A stretch of DNA of 50,744 nucleotides from an uncultured Hyphomicrobiales bacterium (GCA_903892675.1 CAITJJ010000242.1:1-50744), one strand, 5' to 3'; numbered from the stretch's first letter, positions 1 to 8,531 are shown. Numbers and translations are program-made. The notes: a model not told the origin generated them from the letters alone.

Positions 1-1351
1 CGTCCTTTTCCGCCCGGCGGCGTAACCGGTCCTCGGCGCGGTCGATGACGAATTCCAAAAGACGATTGGCCTGCGTCGGATTGCCCGACAGCCAATGATC
101 GAATGGATCCTTGATCGCCTGTTCGACGATTTTTTGCGCGGCGGCGGTAGCGAGGCGATCCTTGGTCTGGCCCTGGAATTCCGGCTCGCGGATATAGACC
201 GACAGCATGCAGCCCGAACCGACCATGACGTCTTCGCTGGTGATGCTGGCTGCGCGCTTGCCGAGATTGGCGCGCTCGGCGTGATCCTTCAGGCCGCGCA
301 GCAGCGCCGTTCGCAGACCGGACTCATGCGTGCCGCCATCGTGCGTCGGAATGGTGTTGCAATAGGATTGCAAAAAGCCGTCGGCGTCCGCGGTCCAGGC
401 GATCGCCCATTCGACCGCGCCGTGCTTGCCGGTCTTGCCGGACGTGCCGGTGAAGATGTCCGGGTGCACGAGGGTGGCGCCTTCCAGATTGGAGGCGAGA
501 TAATCCTTGAGGCCGTCGGCGAAATGAAAAACGGCCTTTGGCGGCACGTCGGTGCCTTCGACCATCTTTGGTTCGCAATTCCAGCGGATTTCGACGCCGC
601 CATAGAGATAGGCTTTCGAGCGCGCCATCTTGAAAACGCGCGCCGGATCGAAGGCGGCCTTGGCGCCGAAAATCTGCGCATCCGGCTTGAACCGGATCTT
701 GGTGCCGCGCCGGTTCGGCGCGCGGCCGAGCTTTTCCAGTTTGCCCTTCGGCTTGCCGCGCTCGAACACCATTTTGTAAAGCTGCTGCTCGCGTGCGACT
801 TCGACTTCCATGCGTTCGGACAAAGCATTGGCGACCGAGACGCCGACGCCGTGCAGACCGCCCGAGGTCTCGTAGACCTTGGAATCGAATTTGCCGCCGG
901 CGTGCAGCGTGCACATGATGACTTCGAGTGCCGACTTGTTCTTGAATTTCGGATGCGGGTCGACCGGAATGCCACGCCCATTATCGGTGATCGAAATAAA
1001 TCCGTTTGATTCCATGTCGACTTCGATCCAACTGGCGTGGCCGGCCAGCGCCTCGTCCATCGAGTTGTCGATGACCTCGGCGAACAGGTGATGCAGCGCT
1101 TTCTCGTCGGTGCCGCCGATATACATGCCGGGGCGGCGGCGTACCGGCTCCAGACCCTCGAGGACCTCGATATCCTTGGCGGTATAGCCGGACTCCGCGC
1201 TTGCGCCGCGCCCGGCGGATTTGCTGCGGGCTGCTTCCTTCGGCGCTTTGCGGGCGGCCGGCGCCGGTTTGCGCGCCGCGGCTTTAGCGGACACGGCGAA
1301 CAGATCCGGTTCGGACGGCTTGGATTTCTTCTTGGTCGAGGATTTTGCCAT
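1..1351 (-). CDS. parE: DNA topoisomerase IV subunit B (ParE), 3' part outside window
   Basis: The frame is open from an ATG at 1351 to the left edge, giving 450 residues of a protein that is usually about 650-690 long, so the Toprim domain is off the window. ParE is the ATPase half of topoisomerase IV, which decatenates daughter chromosomes. After a Lys/Ala-rich leader of about 55 residues comes the GHKL ATPase domain: RRRPGMYIGG near 71-80, EVIDNSMDEA near 92-101 (catalytic Glu and Mg-binding Asn), DNGRGIP near 123, then LHGVGVSVVN. The transducer domain follows, ending with EFVIDRAEDRLRRRAEKD just before the edge. Gyrase B is the main alternative; the gap-free N-terminus and GGTDEKALHH favour ParE. 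Two other leftward frames overlap it and are shadows. Confidence 0.93.
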   Translation of the reverse strand, partial: MAKSSTKKKSKPSEPDLFAVSAKAAARKPAPAARKAPKEAARSKSAGRGASAESGYTAKDIEVLEGLEPVRRRPGMYIGGTDEKALHHLFAEVIDNSMDEALAGHASWIEVDMESNGFISITDNGRGIPVDPHPKFKNKSALEVIMCTLHAGGKFDSKVYETSGGLHGVGVSVANALSERMEVEVAREQQLYKMVFERGKPKGKLEKLGRAPNRRGTKIRFKPDAQIFGAKAAFDPARVFKMARSKAYLYGGVEIRWNCEPKMVEGTDVPPKAVFHFADGLKDYLASNLEGATLVHPDIFTGTSGKTGKHGAVEWAIAWTADADGFLQSYCNTIPTHDGGTHESGLRTALLRGLKDHAERANLGKRAASITSEDVMVGSGCMLSVYIREPEFQGQTKDRLATAAAQKIVEQAIKDPFDHWLSGNPTQANRLLEFVIDRAEDRLRRRAEKD

Positions 1352-1417
1352 TGCAGCCTTCGGGGAATGCCAGCTCTTAGATAGGGACGCGGCGAATCAG
1401 TTGCCAGCACTATGCCA

Positions 1418-1463
1418 GACCGCTCCCGTGGCGGCACAGGCGGCGTGACCGCCGAGAGCGGTC
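1418..1463 (-). terminator. Nested hairpin downstream of the TRAP operon
   Basis: Outer arms GACCGCTC (1418-1425) and GAGCGGTC (1456-1463) are perfect. They enclose a second stem GGCGG (1439-1443)/CCGCC (1449-1453). The structure lies between the stop of the TRAP large permease and the start of parE, so it probably ends the TRAP transcript. There is no clear U-tract, so this is a structural call only. Confidence 0.4.
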
Positions 1464-1490
1464 CGGGTTCACCGGAATACGGAGAGGGGC

Positions 1491-2861
1491 CTACAGGTTG
1501 GGCAGGAACGTGGCAATCTGCGGGAATACCGCCACAGCGACCACAATCACCAGAAGTACGATCCAATACGGGATCGAGCCCCGGAAGATTTCCGCCAGGG
1601 TCACGCTTGGGTCAGGCACCGCGGCTTTCACGGTGAACACAAGGATGCCGAAGGGCGGGGTCAGCAGGCCGGTTTCGATAGCCAGAATACCGATAATGGC
1701 GAAGGCCAGCGGATCGAAGCCGAGATGGATGGCGATCGGTGCAAAGATCGGAACCGTCAGCAGGATGATCGAAATCGAATCAATCAAGCAACCGAGCACG
1801 AACCAGATCGCGACCATGATCACCAGGATGCCCCAGGCGCCGGCGCCGGTGGCGAGCAGGAACGATTTCGCGGCTTCGGTAAATCCGGTCATCGACAGCA
1901 CACGTGAATAAAGCTGCGCGCAGAACAGCAGCAGCAGCAGCGGCCCGGAAGTGCGGCCGACATCCAGAACCACCTGCCAGACTTCGCGCGGCTTGATGCC
2001 CTTGATCACCGCCAAAATCAGTGAGCCGATGGCGCCAATGCCGGCACCTTCGGTCGGCGTACACAGGCCGAGCCAGATCGATCCCAGCGTGCCGATGATC
2101 AAGGCGACCACGAGAAGCGTGCTGTAAAGCATCGCACGCATTGTCGCCTCATCGACGTCGGCTACCGGGTTTGGCAGCCGCCCCGCCGAGACATCGGCGC
2201 CGAGCGCGCTGGCGCCCCGCCGCGAGGCAAGGGTTTCGCCAACCAGTTCGGGATTGAGCTTCGCCGCCACAACGACATAAACAACCATGCCGCCAGCGGC
2301 CAGCAGGCCGGGGATTACGCCGGCGAGAAACAGTTTGCCGATCGACAGCTCGGTCAGCACGCACCACACGATCATCAGCACCGATGGCGGAATCAGCATG
2401 CCGAGGCAGGCACTGCCCGCGACCGAGCCGAGCGCGAAGTCGCGCCGGTAGCCGTAGCGCCGCATTTCCGGATAGGCGATGCGCGAGAATGCTGCCGCAG
2501 CGGCAATGCTGACGCCGGTGACGAAACCGAACAACGCATTGGCCAAAATGGTAGCAGCGGCTAGCCGTCCCGGCAGCCATTTGCTGGCACGGTTGGCCAG
2601 CGTGTAGAGGTCGCGGGCTGCTCCGCACTTGGCCAAAAAGTCGCCCATCAGCATGAACAGCGGAATGACGGCAAAGACATAATCGCGCAGCGCTTCATAG
2701 GCGGTGTTGGCGACAAAGGTGCGCACGACCTCGACGTCGCTGGTCATCAGATAGATGCCGAGCGCGGCGGTGATGCCCAGCGAGATGGCGATATGGACGC
2801 CGGAAAAAACCAGCAGCAGGACGACCACCACGATGGCGATCATGTCGAAATGGCCGAGCAT
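1491..2861 (-). CDS. dctM: TRAP transporter large permease (DctM family)
   Basis: A 456-residue, strongly hydrophobic protein with the DctM pattern of about 12 membrane segments. Family-typical stretches are PLFMLMGDFLAKCG near 65, the FGFVTGVSIAAAAAF loop near 110, PEMRRYGYRRDFALGSVAG near 132 and the C-terminal TPPFGILVFTVKAA near 400. DctM carries the Na+-driven translocation path of tripartite ATP-independent periplasmic transporters. The ATG at 2861 has a good AGGAAG ribosome site, 12 bases after the small permease stop. It is the last gene of a dctP-dctQ-dctM operon read leftwards. The solute is not predictable; this family mostly moves carboxylates and sulfonates. Confidence 0.93.
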   Translation of the reverse strand: MLGHFDMIAIVVVVLLLVFSGVHIAISLGITAALGIYLMTSDVEVVRTFVANTAYEALRDYVFAVIPLFMLMGDFLAKCGAARDLYTLANRASKWLPGRLAAATILANALFGFVTGVSIAAAAAFSRIAYPEMRRYGYRRDFALGSVAGSACLGMLIPPSVLMIVWCVLTELSIGKLFLAGVIPGLLAAGGMVVYVVVAAKLNPELVGETLASRRGASALGADVSAGRLPNPVADVDEATMRAMLYSTLLVVALIIGTLGSIWLGLCTPTEGAGIGAIGSLILAVIKGIKPREVWQVVLDVGRTSGPLLLLLFCAQLYSRVLSMTGFTEAAKSFLLATGAGAWGILVIMVAIWFVLGCLIDSISIILLTVPIFAPIAIHLGFDPLAFAIIGILAIETGLLTPPFGILVFTVKAAVPDPSVTLAEIFRGSIPYWIVLLVIVVAVAVFPQIATFLPNL

Positions 2862-2872
2862 GATTCTGCTTC

Positions 2873-3403
2873 CTACAGGTGCGTGGACGCGGCGGGCGCG
2901 ACGACGTCTTCGGTCCGGCCGGTGATGAGGGCATTGATCGCGCGCAGACCATGCAAAGCGTAACTGGTGACCACCAGAATTGAGCCGAGCACGACGACGG
3001 TACGCGCCGGCCAGACGGGAACTCGTAGCGCGCCTTCACCTTCGTACTCGCCACTGGCGACGGCATGCAGCATCGGTTCATAGCTGCCCCAAACGATCAG
3101 CGCGAAAAACACGATACCCAGCGTTGCCGACAGAAGCTGAGCGAAAGCGAGTCCGCGCACGCCGAAGGCCCCGGAGACAACATCGGTGTAGATCATGCCG
3201 CCGCTCTGTACCGAGTAGCCAGCAAGCAGGAAGCAGATGATGACGATCGACATCGAAACGATTTCCGGTGTGCCTTTCACCGGCGCGTTGAAGATGGCGC
3301 GTCCGAGCACATCGGCGCAGACGATGAATCCCAGCAGAAAGATTATCACCGCCGCGCAAGCAAGCAGGACGCGGGTGACCCGCGCATTTAAAATTTCAAG
3401 CAT
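2873..3403 (-). CDS. dctQ: TRAP transporter small permease (DctQ family)
   Basis: A 176-residue protein with four predicted membrane helices (about 10-30, 45-65, 85-107 and 133-155), as usual for DctQ. The diagnostic central part reads LGRAIFNAPVKGTPEIVSM at about 31-50, matching the conserved family core (F-x-x-x-G-x-x-E). DctQ packs against DctM and is required for transport. It sits between dctP and dctM, 12 bases before the latter, and must act with both. A hairpin lies between it and dctP (separate entry). Confidence 0.9.
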   Translation of the reverse strand: MLEILNARVTRVLLACAAVIIFLLGFIVCADVLGRAIFNAPVKGTPEIVSMSIVIICFLLAGYSVQSGGMIYTDVVSGAFGVRGLAFAQLLSATLGIVFFALIVWGSYEPMLHAVASGEYEGEGALRVPVWPARTVVVLGSILVVTSYALHGLRAINALITGRTEDVVAPAASTHL

Positions 3404-3442
3404 GCGATGACCTGGCCTTCAGCGAAACGTTGCCTCGACGTG

Positions 3443-3485
3443 ACAAAAGAGACGGGCAGGCGACCGCATCAGCGACCGCCTGCCC
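3443..3485 (-). terminator. Intercistronic hairpin between dctP and dctQ
   Basis: Arms GGGCAGGCG (3454-3462) and CGCCTGCCC (3477-3485) pair perfectly. Read leftwards, the stem is followed by a T-rich stretch (GTCTCTTTTGTC, about 3442-3453). It begins 9 bases after the dctP stop. A partial terminator here would give more binding protein than permease, a common arrangement in binding-protein-dependent operons. Confidence 0.55.
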
Positions 3486-3493
3486 GCAATGCG

Positions 3494-4576
3494 TTACTTG
3501 ACGTTGTAGCGCACCGGCCATTTGTGGCCGTTGTCTTCGGCCGCCTTGAGCGCGACCTCAAGAACCTGCGTTCCCGGCAGACCGGCAGCGTCGAGTTCCT
3601 TGGCCTTCTGCGCCGGCCAGCCGGCCAGCGAAGTGGCCCAGTCTGCCTTCACCTTGTCGGAGACGGCCTTGACGTTGACGCCATGCGTCTTCAAGTCGGC
3701 GATCTGCTTGGGATAGTTCTCTTTGTTCACGGTGCCGGTTTTGGCTTCGTATTCCTTGGCGACTTCCGCGATGATGTCCTGTACTTCCTTCGGCAGCTTG
3801 GCCCAGCGCGCGGAGTTGATGGTCAGACCGTGCCAGGTGATCGCGCCGAAGCCGACCTCGGTGTAGATTTTGCCGACTTCATAGAGCTTGAAGTTGACCC
3901 AGGCCGACGGGAACATGATCCAGCCGTTGTAGACGCCGGTCTGCATCGAAGTGTAGGCGTCGGGCAAAGAGGATTGTACCGGCGTCGCGCCGGCGAATTC
4001 CAGCCACTTCAGATTGAGCCCGGCACCGGCGATCTTCTGGCCCTTGAGGTCAGCCACGCTGTTCCAATCGAAATTGGTGCCGAGGTTGTAGCCATTGTCG
4101 GCAATCAGCGCGATCAGCTTCTGCTTGAACTTGTCCTCGAACACTTTCGACATGTACGGCACCTTGTCGTACACGGCGCGCGCCACTTTCAGGCTGGTGG
4201 TCGGGTCCATCGTGCCGAACGGCAGCATCACCTGGAACGCATGCAGTGGCAGGTTCGATGGCTCGAAGCAGAAGCAATAGCCGCCAATGTCGATGATGCC
4301 GGACTGAACGCCTTCCAGGGTATCTGCGACCTTCACCATCGCGCCGCCGTAGCCCTCAACGAACTCGACCTTGAATTTCGTTTTCTCGGCGACCCGCTTG
4401 GTGACTTCGGGAACGAAGAAGGTTTGCATGAGGTTGACGTAAGTGTTCACCGGCGGATGGCCGGAGGCGATGCGCAGGCGAATAACCTCCTGCGCATTGG
4501 CTTGTGCGGCAAAAAATGTTCCGGCCGTGGCGAGCGCCATGAAAACGCCGGCGCGCAGCAGACTGCGGATTGTCAT
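3494..4576 (-). CDS. dctP: TRAP transporter periplasmic solute-binding protein (DctP family)
   Basis: A 360-residue exported protein with a signal peptide (residues 1-28, cleavage after QANA). The mature part follows the DctP fold: IRLRIASGHPP at the start, then QSGIIDIGGYCF, and the segment LKGQKIAGAG-LKWLEFAGATP that forms the ligand-binding hinge region of the family. It captures the solute in the periplasm and delivers it to the DctQM membrane pair encoded just downstream. The start at 4576 follows a strong GGGAGGAAG site. It is first in its operon, and the leader contains a short hairpin and palindromes. The substrate is unknown. Confidence 0.92.
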   Translation of the reverse strand: MTIRSLLRAGVFMALATAGTFFAAQANAQEVIRLRIASGHPPVNTYVNLMQTFFVPEVTKRVAEKTKFKVEFVEGYGGAMVKVADTLEGVQSGIIDIGGYCFCFEPSNLPLHAFQVMLPFGTMDPTTSLKVARAVYDKVPYMSKVFEDKFKQKLIALIADNGYNLGTNFDWNSVADLKGQKIAGAGLNLKWLEFAGATPVQSSLPDAYTSMQTGVYNGWIMFPSAWVNFKLYEVGKIYTEVGFGAITWHGLTINSARWAKLPKEVQDIIAEVAKEYEAKTGTVNKENYPKQIADLKTHGVNVKAVSDKVKADWATSLAGWPAQKAKELDAAGLPGTQVLEVALKAAEDNGHKWPVRYNVK

Positions 4577-4784
4577 CGTGCTTCCTCCCTGAGAATTCGC
4601 CGGTGACCGGCGTTATTTTTATCGTGCGTACAGTCTGTTGGATTGACGACAGGTGTCAATGGCTCTCGGCGTCTCACTTTATCGGCGTTATGCCTAGACT
4701 TTCGCGCTGTGAAAGCATGGCGCGTAACGAGTACTCGCGTTACAGATGGTCAGCGTTTCACACTTGCCTGCGGTATAACGTCCG
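4577..4784. promoter_or_regulatory. Divergent promoter region between dctP and the dedA-family gene
   Basis: This 208-base gap holds three symmetrical elements. A hairpin CGCCGG-TGA-CCGGCG lies at 4598-4612, inside the dctP leader. A perfect palindrome CGAGTACTCG lies at 4728-4737, flanked by GTAA and GTTAC. CTTTC/GAAAG arms lie near 4699-4715. The palindromes are plausible operators for control of the TRAP operon, but no regulator gene is adjacent, so the assignment is tentative. Confidence 0.35.
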
Positions 4785-5309
4785 ATGGAAGCTTACGTCG
4801 ACCAGGTCATCGCCTTTGCCCGCGACAACGCCGCCTGGGCCCCGCCAATCGTTTTTGCGCTGGCGTTTGGCGAGTCACTCGCCTTCATCTCGCTGCTCAT
4901 TCCCGCCTGGGGCGCGCTAGTCGCGCTCGGCGCCTTGATCGGCTCGAGCGGCATCGAGTTCTGGCCAGTCTGGGTCGCCGCCTCGCTGGGCGCGGCGCTG
5001 GGCGACTGGTTATCCTATTGGATCGGGCTGAAGCTCGAATACCGTGTCCAGCACATCTGGCCGCTGTCCCGCCATCCGGACCTGATCCCACGCGGCGAAC
5101 GCTTCATGAAAACCTGGGGCGTGGCCGGCATATTCATCGGCCGGTTTTTCGGTCCGCTGCGCGCGTCGGTGCCTTTGATCGCGGGTATTTTTGAAATGCC
5201 TTTCTGGCGATTTCAGGCCGCCAATTTCTTGTCGGCCTTCGTCTGGGCGGCGGTGTTGCTGACGCTCGGCGATGGAATATCGAAAGCATTTGGATATTTC
5301 TGGCCGTGA
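4785..5309 (+). CDS. DedA family inner-membrane protein
   Basis: A 174-residue membrane protein of the DedA/SNARE-associated (PF09335) family, whose members include undecaprenyl-phosphate and phospholipid flippases and proteins needed for membrane homeostasis. Visible family marks are FGESLAFISLLIPAWGAL (about 26-43; E-x-x-x-x-x-P motif), the GDWLSYWIG segment near 70, and GRFFGPLRASVPLIAG (about 117-132), the conserved Gly-Arg-Phe re-entrant motif. It is shorter than E. coli members (about 200), mainly at the C-terminus. It stands alone and reads away from the TRAP operon. Confidence 0.85.
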   Translation: MEAYVDQVIAFARDNAAWAPPIVFALAFGESLAFISLLIPAWGALVALGALIGSSGIEFWPVWVAASLGAALGDWLSYWIGLKLEYRVQHIWPLSRHPDLIPRGERFMKTWGVAGIFIGRFFGPLRASVPLIAGIFEMPFWRFQAANFLSAFVWAAVLLTLGDGISKAFGYFWP

Positions 5310-5317
5310 CGCGCGGC

Positions 5318-5353
5318 ACAAAAAAATCCGCCGGGATTTTGTCCCGGCGGATT
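5318..5353 (-). terminator. Rho-independent terminator of the GlcG/HbpS-like gene
   Basis: A perfect 12-bp stem, AATCCGCCGGGA (5325-5336) and TCCCGGCGGATT (5342-5353), with a 5-base loop. Read leftwards it is followed by a run of seven T's (5320-5326 as A's on the + strand). It lies between convergent genes and may also stop the dedA-family transcript. Confidence 0.85.
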
Positions 5354-5370
5354 CCAAATTTTCGATATTC

Positions 5371-5907
5371 TTACTTGATCGCAGCCTGACCGGCCAGCGA
5401 GACGACGTCGTCCTGCGCGCCGGAGCCGCCGCTGACGCCGATGGCGCCGATGATCTTGCCGCCGACAATGATCGGATTGCCGCCGCGTGACATGATCACG
5501 TCGTCGAGTGTTGACAGATAGGCGAAGAACGGTCCCCTGCCGGACAACCTTTCGAACACCACCGTCGGACGGCGATACCGCGCCGACGTGCGCGCTTTGT
5601 GTTGCGAGATCGTGACCGAGGCGTTCTGGCAGTTGTCCTGCTTCTCGAAGTAAACCAGTTCGCCGGCCGGATTGACGATCGCGACACAGAAAATGCCCCA
5701 GTTGCGCTTGGTCGCTTCCGCGATTGCCGCGGCTGCGACTTTCTTGGCGTTTTCGGTGTTGATTGGCTCGCCGTAGGCCGGAGCGGTTGCTGCATCTGCG
5801 ACCGTTTCGTTCGGATTGGCCGGATCGGGCGGCACCTGGGCGAAGGCCGCGGTGCCGGTCATCAGCGCGACTAACAGGGCGCCCGTTAACAATGTGAAAC
5901 GCTTCAT
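5371..5907 (-). CDS. Exported GlcG/HbpS family heme-degrading-type protein
   Basis: A 178-residue protein with a signal peptide (1-23, ending AFA). The mature part is a GlcG/HbpS (PF03928) domain: TENAKKVAAAAIAEA, IVNPAGELVYFEKQDNCQ, then GGNPIIVGGKIIGAIGVSGGSGAQDD near the C-terminus, which is the family signature. HbpS of Streptomyces binds heme; others of this family sit in glycolate or diol utilisation operons. The ATG at 5907 is chosen because GGGAGGGAAAAC precedes it and the signal peptide starts there; upstream in-frame starts add 69 residues of non-family sequence. It is divergent from the Tat-exported hydrolase at 6129. Confidence 0.82.
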   Translation of the reverse strand: MKRFTLLTGALLVALMTGTAAFAQVPPDPANPNETVADAATAPAYGEPINTENAKKVAAAAIAEATKRNWGIFCVAIVNPAGELVYFEKQDNCQNASVTISQHKARTSARYRRPTVVFERLSGRGPFFAYLSTLDDVIMSRGGNPIIVGGKIIGAIGVSGGSGAQDDVVSLAGQAAIK

Positions 5908-6128
5908 GTTTTCCCTCCCGAGGAACGTTGACCGGTTGAACCGGCTTGCTTTGTGCGCCGCACAGGCGGGCACGTCAGCAAAGCATAGCCAATTAACGGC
6001 CTTGCGCCTATATGCCGCCGCCGAAACGGGCGCCGGAATATGACATTCATACGGGTGTTGTTGTTGGTGTGTAGCGTCGGAACTGGGGCCGATGCTGTGC
6101 AGCGAACCCATCACACAGGGAGACGGCG

Positions 6129-7100
6129 ATGACCCAATTGACGAGACGTCATTTGTTCGAAGGTGCTGCTGCTGTTACCGTTGCGGCGGCGGTTGCTCCA
6201 TTGGCGAGCCGCGTGGCATCCGCCGCCGCGCCGGCAGAACTCAAGGGCAGCGGTTTCTACAGCTACAAAATCGGCGACTACGACGTCATCGCACTGATGG
6301 ACGGCGCGCGCACCTTCCCGATGCCGGACGGCTTTGTCGTCAACGCCAGCAAGGACAAGGCGATCGCCGCCGCGGAGGCGGCCTATATGCCGGGCGGTAA
6401 GCTCACGGTGCCGTTCTGCCCGACGCTTATCAATACCGGTTCGAAGCTGGTTGCTATCGACACCGGTAACGGCCTCGGCGCCTTTGCCGCCAACAAGGGC
6501 ATTGTCGGCCAGGCGCGCGGCAACATGGATGCTGCGGGCATCGATCCCAAGGCGGTCGATATCGTACTGATTTCGCATTTCCACGTCGATCACGTCGGCG
6601 GCTTGAAGAATGCCGACGGCAGCCCGGCTTATCCGAATGCGGAAATCAAAGCGTCTGCGGCCGAAATCGCGTTCTGGGGCGACGATGCCAACCAGAGCAA
6701 GGCCAATGGCTTCAACAAAAACCTGTTTGCGGCCGTGAAGAAGGCGATGGATGGCCTGAAAGTCACGCCGTTCGAAGCCGGCAAGGAGGTGGCGCCGGGC
6801 ATAACGTCGATCGCTACGCCCGGCCACACGCCGGGGCACACATCGTTCGCGGTTGCGTCTGGTTCGGGCAAGCTGATCGTGCAGGGCGACGTCTGCAACA
6901 TCCCGTCACTGTTCATGCGCAACGCCGACTTCCAGGCCGTCTTCGACAACGAGCCGGAAGTGACGATCGCCACGCGCAAGAAGTTCTTCGATATGGTATC
7001 GGCGGAAAAAGCGCTGATCGCCGGGTATCACTTCCCATTCCCCTGCATGGGGCATGTCGAGAAGGATGGGACGAACTACCGGCTGGTGCCGGGCGCCTGA
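6129..7100 (+). CDS. Tat-exported MBL-fold metallohydrolase
   Basis: A 323-residue protein starting MTQLTRRHLFEG, a twin-arginine signal followed by an Ala/Val-rich h-region and a cleavage site near 33. The metallo-beta-lactamase metal motif H150-x-H152-x-D154-H155 is intact, followed by GHTPGHTSF and QGDVCNIP, which supply further zinc ligands. Overall layout resembles methyl-parathion-hydrolase-like or quorum-quenching-lactonase-like enzymes. It folds in the cytoplasm and works in the periplasm. A GGGAGACGGCG site precedes the ATG. It shares a 221-base promoter region with the divergent GlcG-like gene, which suggests joint use. The substrate is not evident. Confidence 0.85.
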   Translation: MTQLTRRHLFEGAAAVTVAAAVAPLASRVASAAAPAELKGSGFYSYKIGDYDVIALMDGARTFPMPDGFVVNASKDKAIAAAEAAYMPGGKLTVPFCPTLINTGSKLVAIDTGNGLGAFAANKGIVGQARGNMDAAGIDPKAVDIVLISHFHVDHVGGLKNADGSPAYPNAEIKASAAEIAFWGDDANQSKANGFNKNLFAAVKKAMDGLKVTPFEAGKEVAPGITSIATPGHTPGHTSFAVASGSGKLIVQGDVCNIPSLFMRNADFQAVFDNEPEVTIATRKKFFDMVSAEKALIAGYHFPFPCMGHVEKDGTNYRLVPGA

Positions 7101-7123
7101 TCGACCGCCAGGATTGTCTACGG

Positions 7124-7150
7124 AAAGGCCGCCCGTTTGGCGGCCTTTCT
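7124..7150 (+). terminator. Rho-independent-type terminator after the Tat hydrolase gene
   Basis: A perfect 10-bp stem, AAAGGCCGCC (7124-7133) and GGCGGCCTTT (7139-7148), with a CGTTT loop, 24 bases after the stop codon. The T-run is short, but the A/T ends of the stem make it a good terminator. Confidence 0.75.
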
Positions 7151-7425
7151 CGGTCCGAGGCATTCTTGACCCGGACGGAAGCCGGGCCTATATCGCGACT
7201 TATGACGACGCCTTGCGCATCACCTAGTCCCCGCCGCCGCCGTGCAACCATGGCACGGGCGCGCTTTGGCGTGTAGATTTCGTCCCCGTGCCGCTGGATT
7301 TTGGCAGCGGCATCTTGATCCTTCCTCCCGTTGCCCGAAGTCCAGATAGGCAAAGCCGCTCGCAAAGCGGCCTGAAGTCGTTATCGTTTATTTACATCGA
7401 GGCTTGAACTGAAGGGCATAAGGCC
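7151..7425. other. Intergenic region before argC, nothing recognised
   Basis: Counting the terminator, 325 bases separate the hydrolase gene from argC. No open frame with family resemblance, RNA gene or clear promoter was found. The leader just before argC is A/T-richer (TCGTTTATTTAC near 7383), and the promoter may lie there. Confidence 0.4.
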
Positions 7426-8484
7426 ATGGCTACCAAGGCGAAAGTCGGCGTACTCGGTGCTTCCGGCTATACCGGCTCCGAACTGGTGCGGATGCTCCTG
7501 CGCCACCCGCGCGCCGACATCGCGCTGCTGACGGCCGAGCGCAGCGCCGGCAAGCCGATGCGCGAGGTGTTTCCGCAGTTCTCGCCCTATGAGCTGCCGA
7601 CTTTGGTCGCACTCGACGGTCTCGACTGGAAGGCGCTGGCGCTGGACGTCGTGTTTTGCGCGCTGCCGCATGCGACCACGCAAAAAGTGCTGAAGGAGCT
7701 TCTGACCGCAGCGCCAGCGACCAAGGTGGTCGATCTGTCGGCCGATTTCCGGCTGGCCGACACCGCCGCCTATGCCAAGTGGTACGGCCACGAACATCAT
7801 GCGCCTGAATTGCAGAAAGAAGCAGTCTACGGCCTCGTCGAAATTCATCGGCGCGATATCAAAAAGGCGCGGCTGGTCGCCAATCCGGGCTGTTACACAA
7901 GTTGCGCGCAACTGCCGCTGACGCCGCTGATCAAGGCGAAAGCCATCGACCTCGACGAGATCGTCATCGACGCCAAGTCGGGCATGACCGGCGCGGGCCG
8001 GGCGGCCAAGGAAGCCATGCTGTTCTCGGAAGTGTCGGAGGGCTTCAACGCCTATGGCGTCGGCAAGCACCGGCACATGGCCGAACTCGACCAGGAATTC
8101 TCGGCCGCCGCCGGGCGCGACGTGACGGTGACCTTCACGCCGCATCTGGTGCCGATGAACCGGGGCATCCTTTCGACCATTTATGTTCGCGGCAAACGGG
8201 GCCGGACGCCGCAGGAGCTTCATGAGATACTTTTAAAGTTCTACGCGAAGGAGCCTTTCGTTCATGTGCTTCCCTTTGGTGAGACGCCGCACACAAGGCA
8301 TGTGCGCGGGTCCAACATGACCATGATCGGCGTCGTCGCCGACCGCATCGAGGGCCGGGCCATCATCGTCTCGGCGTTGGATAATCTGGTCAAAGGTGCG
8401 TCCGGCCAGGCAATCCAGAACATGAACCTGATCATGGGCTACCCGGAACCGATGGGTATCGATCAGGTCGCGCTGTTTCCCTAG
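7426..8484 (+). CDS. argC: N-acetyl-gamma-glutamyl-phosphate reductase
   Basis: A 352-residue type 1 ArgC. It reduces N-acetylglutamyl-5-phosphate to the semialdehyde with NADPH, the third step of arginine synthesis, in the cytoplasm. The NADP-binding motif GASGYTGSELVRML is at 11-24. The catalytic cysteine is C156 in ANPGCYTSC. The segment GMTGAGRAAKEAMLFSEV and the GKHRHMAEL stretch with the active-site His follow, and the end KGASGQAIQNMNL is typical. Length and all blocks match the family. It appears to be a single-gene transcript, ended or modulated by the hairpin at 8501-8530. Confidence 0.97.
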   Translation: MATKAKVGVLGASGYTGSELVRMLLRHPRADIALLTAERSAGKPMREVFPQFSPYELPTLVALDGLDWKALALDVVFCALPHATTQKVLKELLTAAPATKVVDLSADFRLADTAAYAKWYGHEHHAPELQKEAVYGLVEIHRRDIKKARLVANPGCYTSCAQLPLTPLIKAKAIDLDEIVIDAKSGMTGAGRAAKEAMLFSEVSEGFNAYGVGKHRHMAELDQEFSAAAGRDVTVTFTPHLVPMNRGILSTIYVRGKRGRTPQELHEILLKFYAKEPFVHVLPFGETPHTRHVRGSNMTMIGVVADRIEGRAIIVSALDNLVKGASGQAIQNMNLIMGYPEPMGIDQVALFP

Positions 8485-8500
8485 AATCGGCGCTTGGACT

Positions 8501-8530
8501 AAGGTCTCCCGGTCCTTGCCGGGAGACCTT
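8501..8530 (+). promoter_or_regulatory. 12-bp perfect hairpin touching the aidB start codon
   Basis: AAGGTCTCCCGG (8501-8512) pairs perfectly with CCGGGAGACCTT (8519-8530) over a TCCTTG loop. One base separates its end from the ATG at 8532. The only purine-rich ribosome site (GGGAGA) is inside the 3' arm, so the structure would hide it. It may also serve as the argC terminator, although no T-run follows because coding sequence begins. Confidence 0.65.
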
Positions 8531-8531
8531 C

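Noticed and set aside
289-1566. A 425-codon leftward frame overlapping parE
   Set aside because: Different frame from ParE, Pro/Arg/Ser-rich, no family match. The true gene runs off the left edge.
3407-4606. A 399-codon + strand frame opposite the TRAP binding protein
   Set aside because: Antisense shadow of a clear DctP-family gene with signal peptide and operon context.
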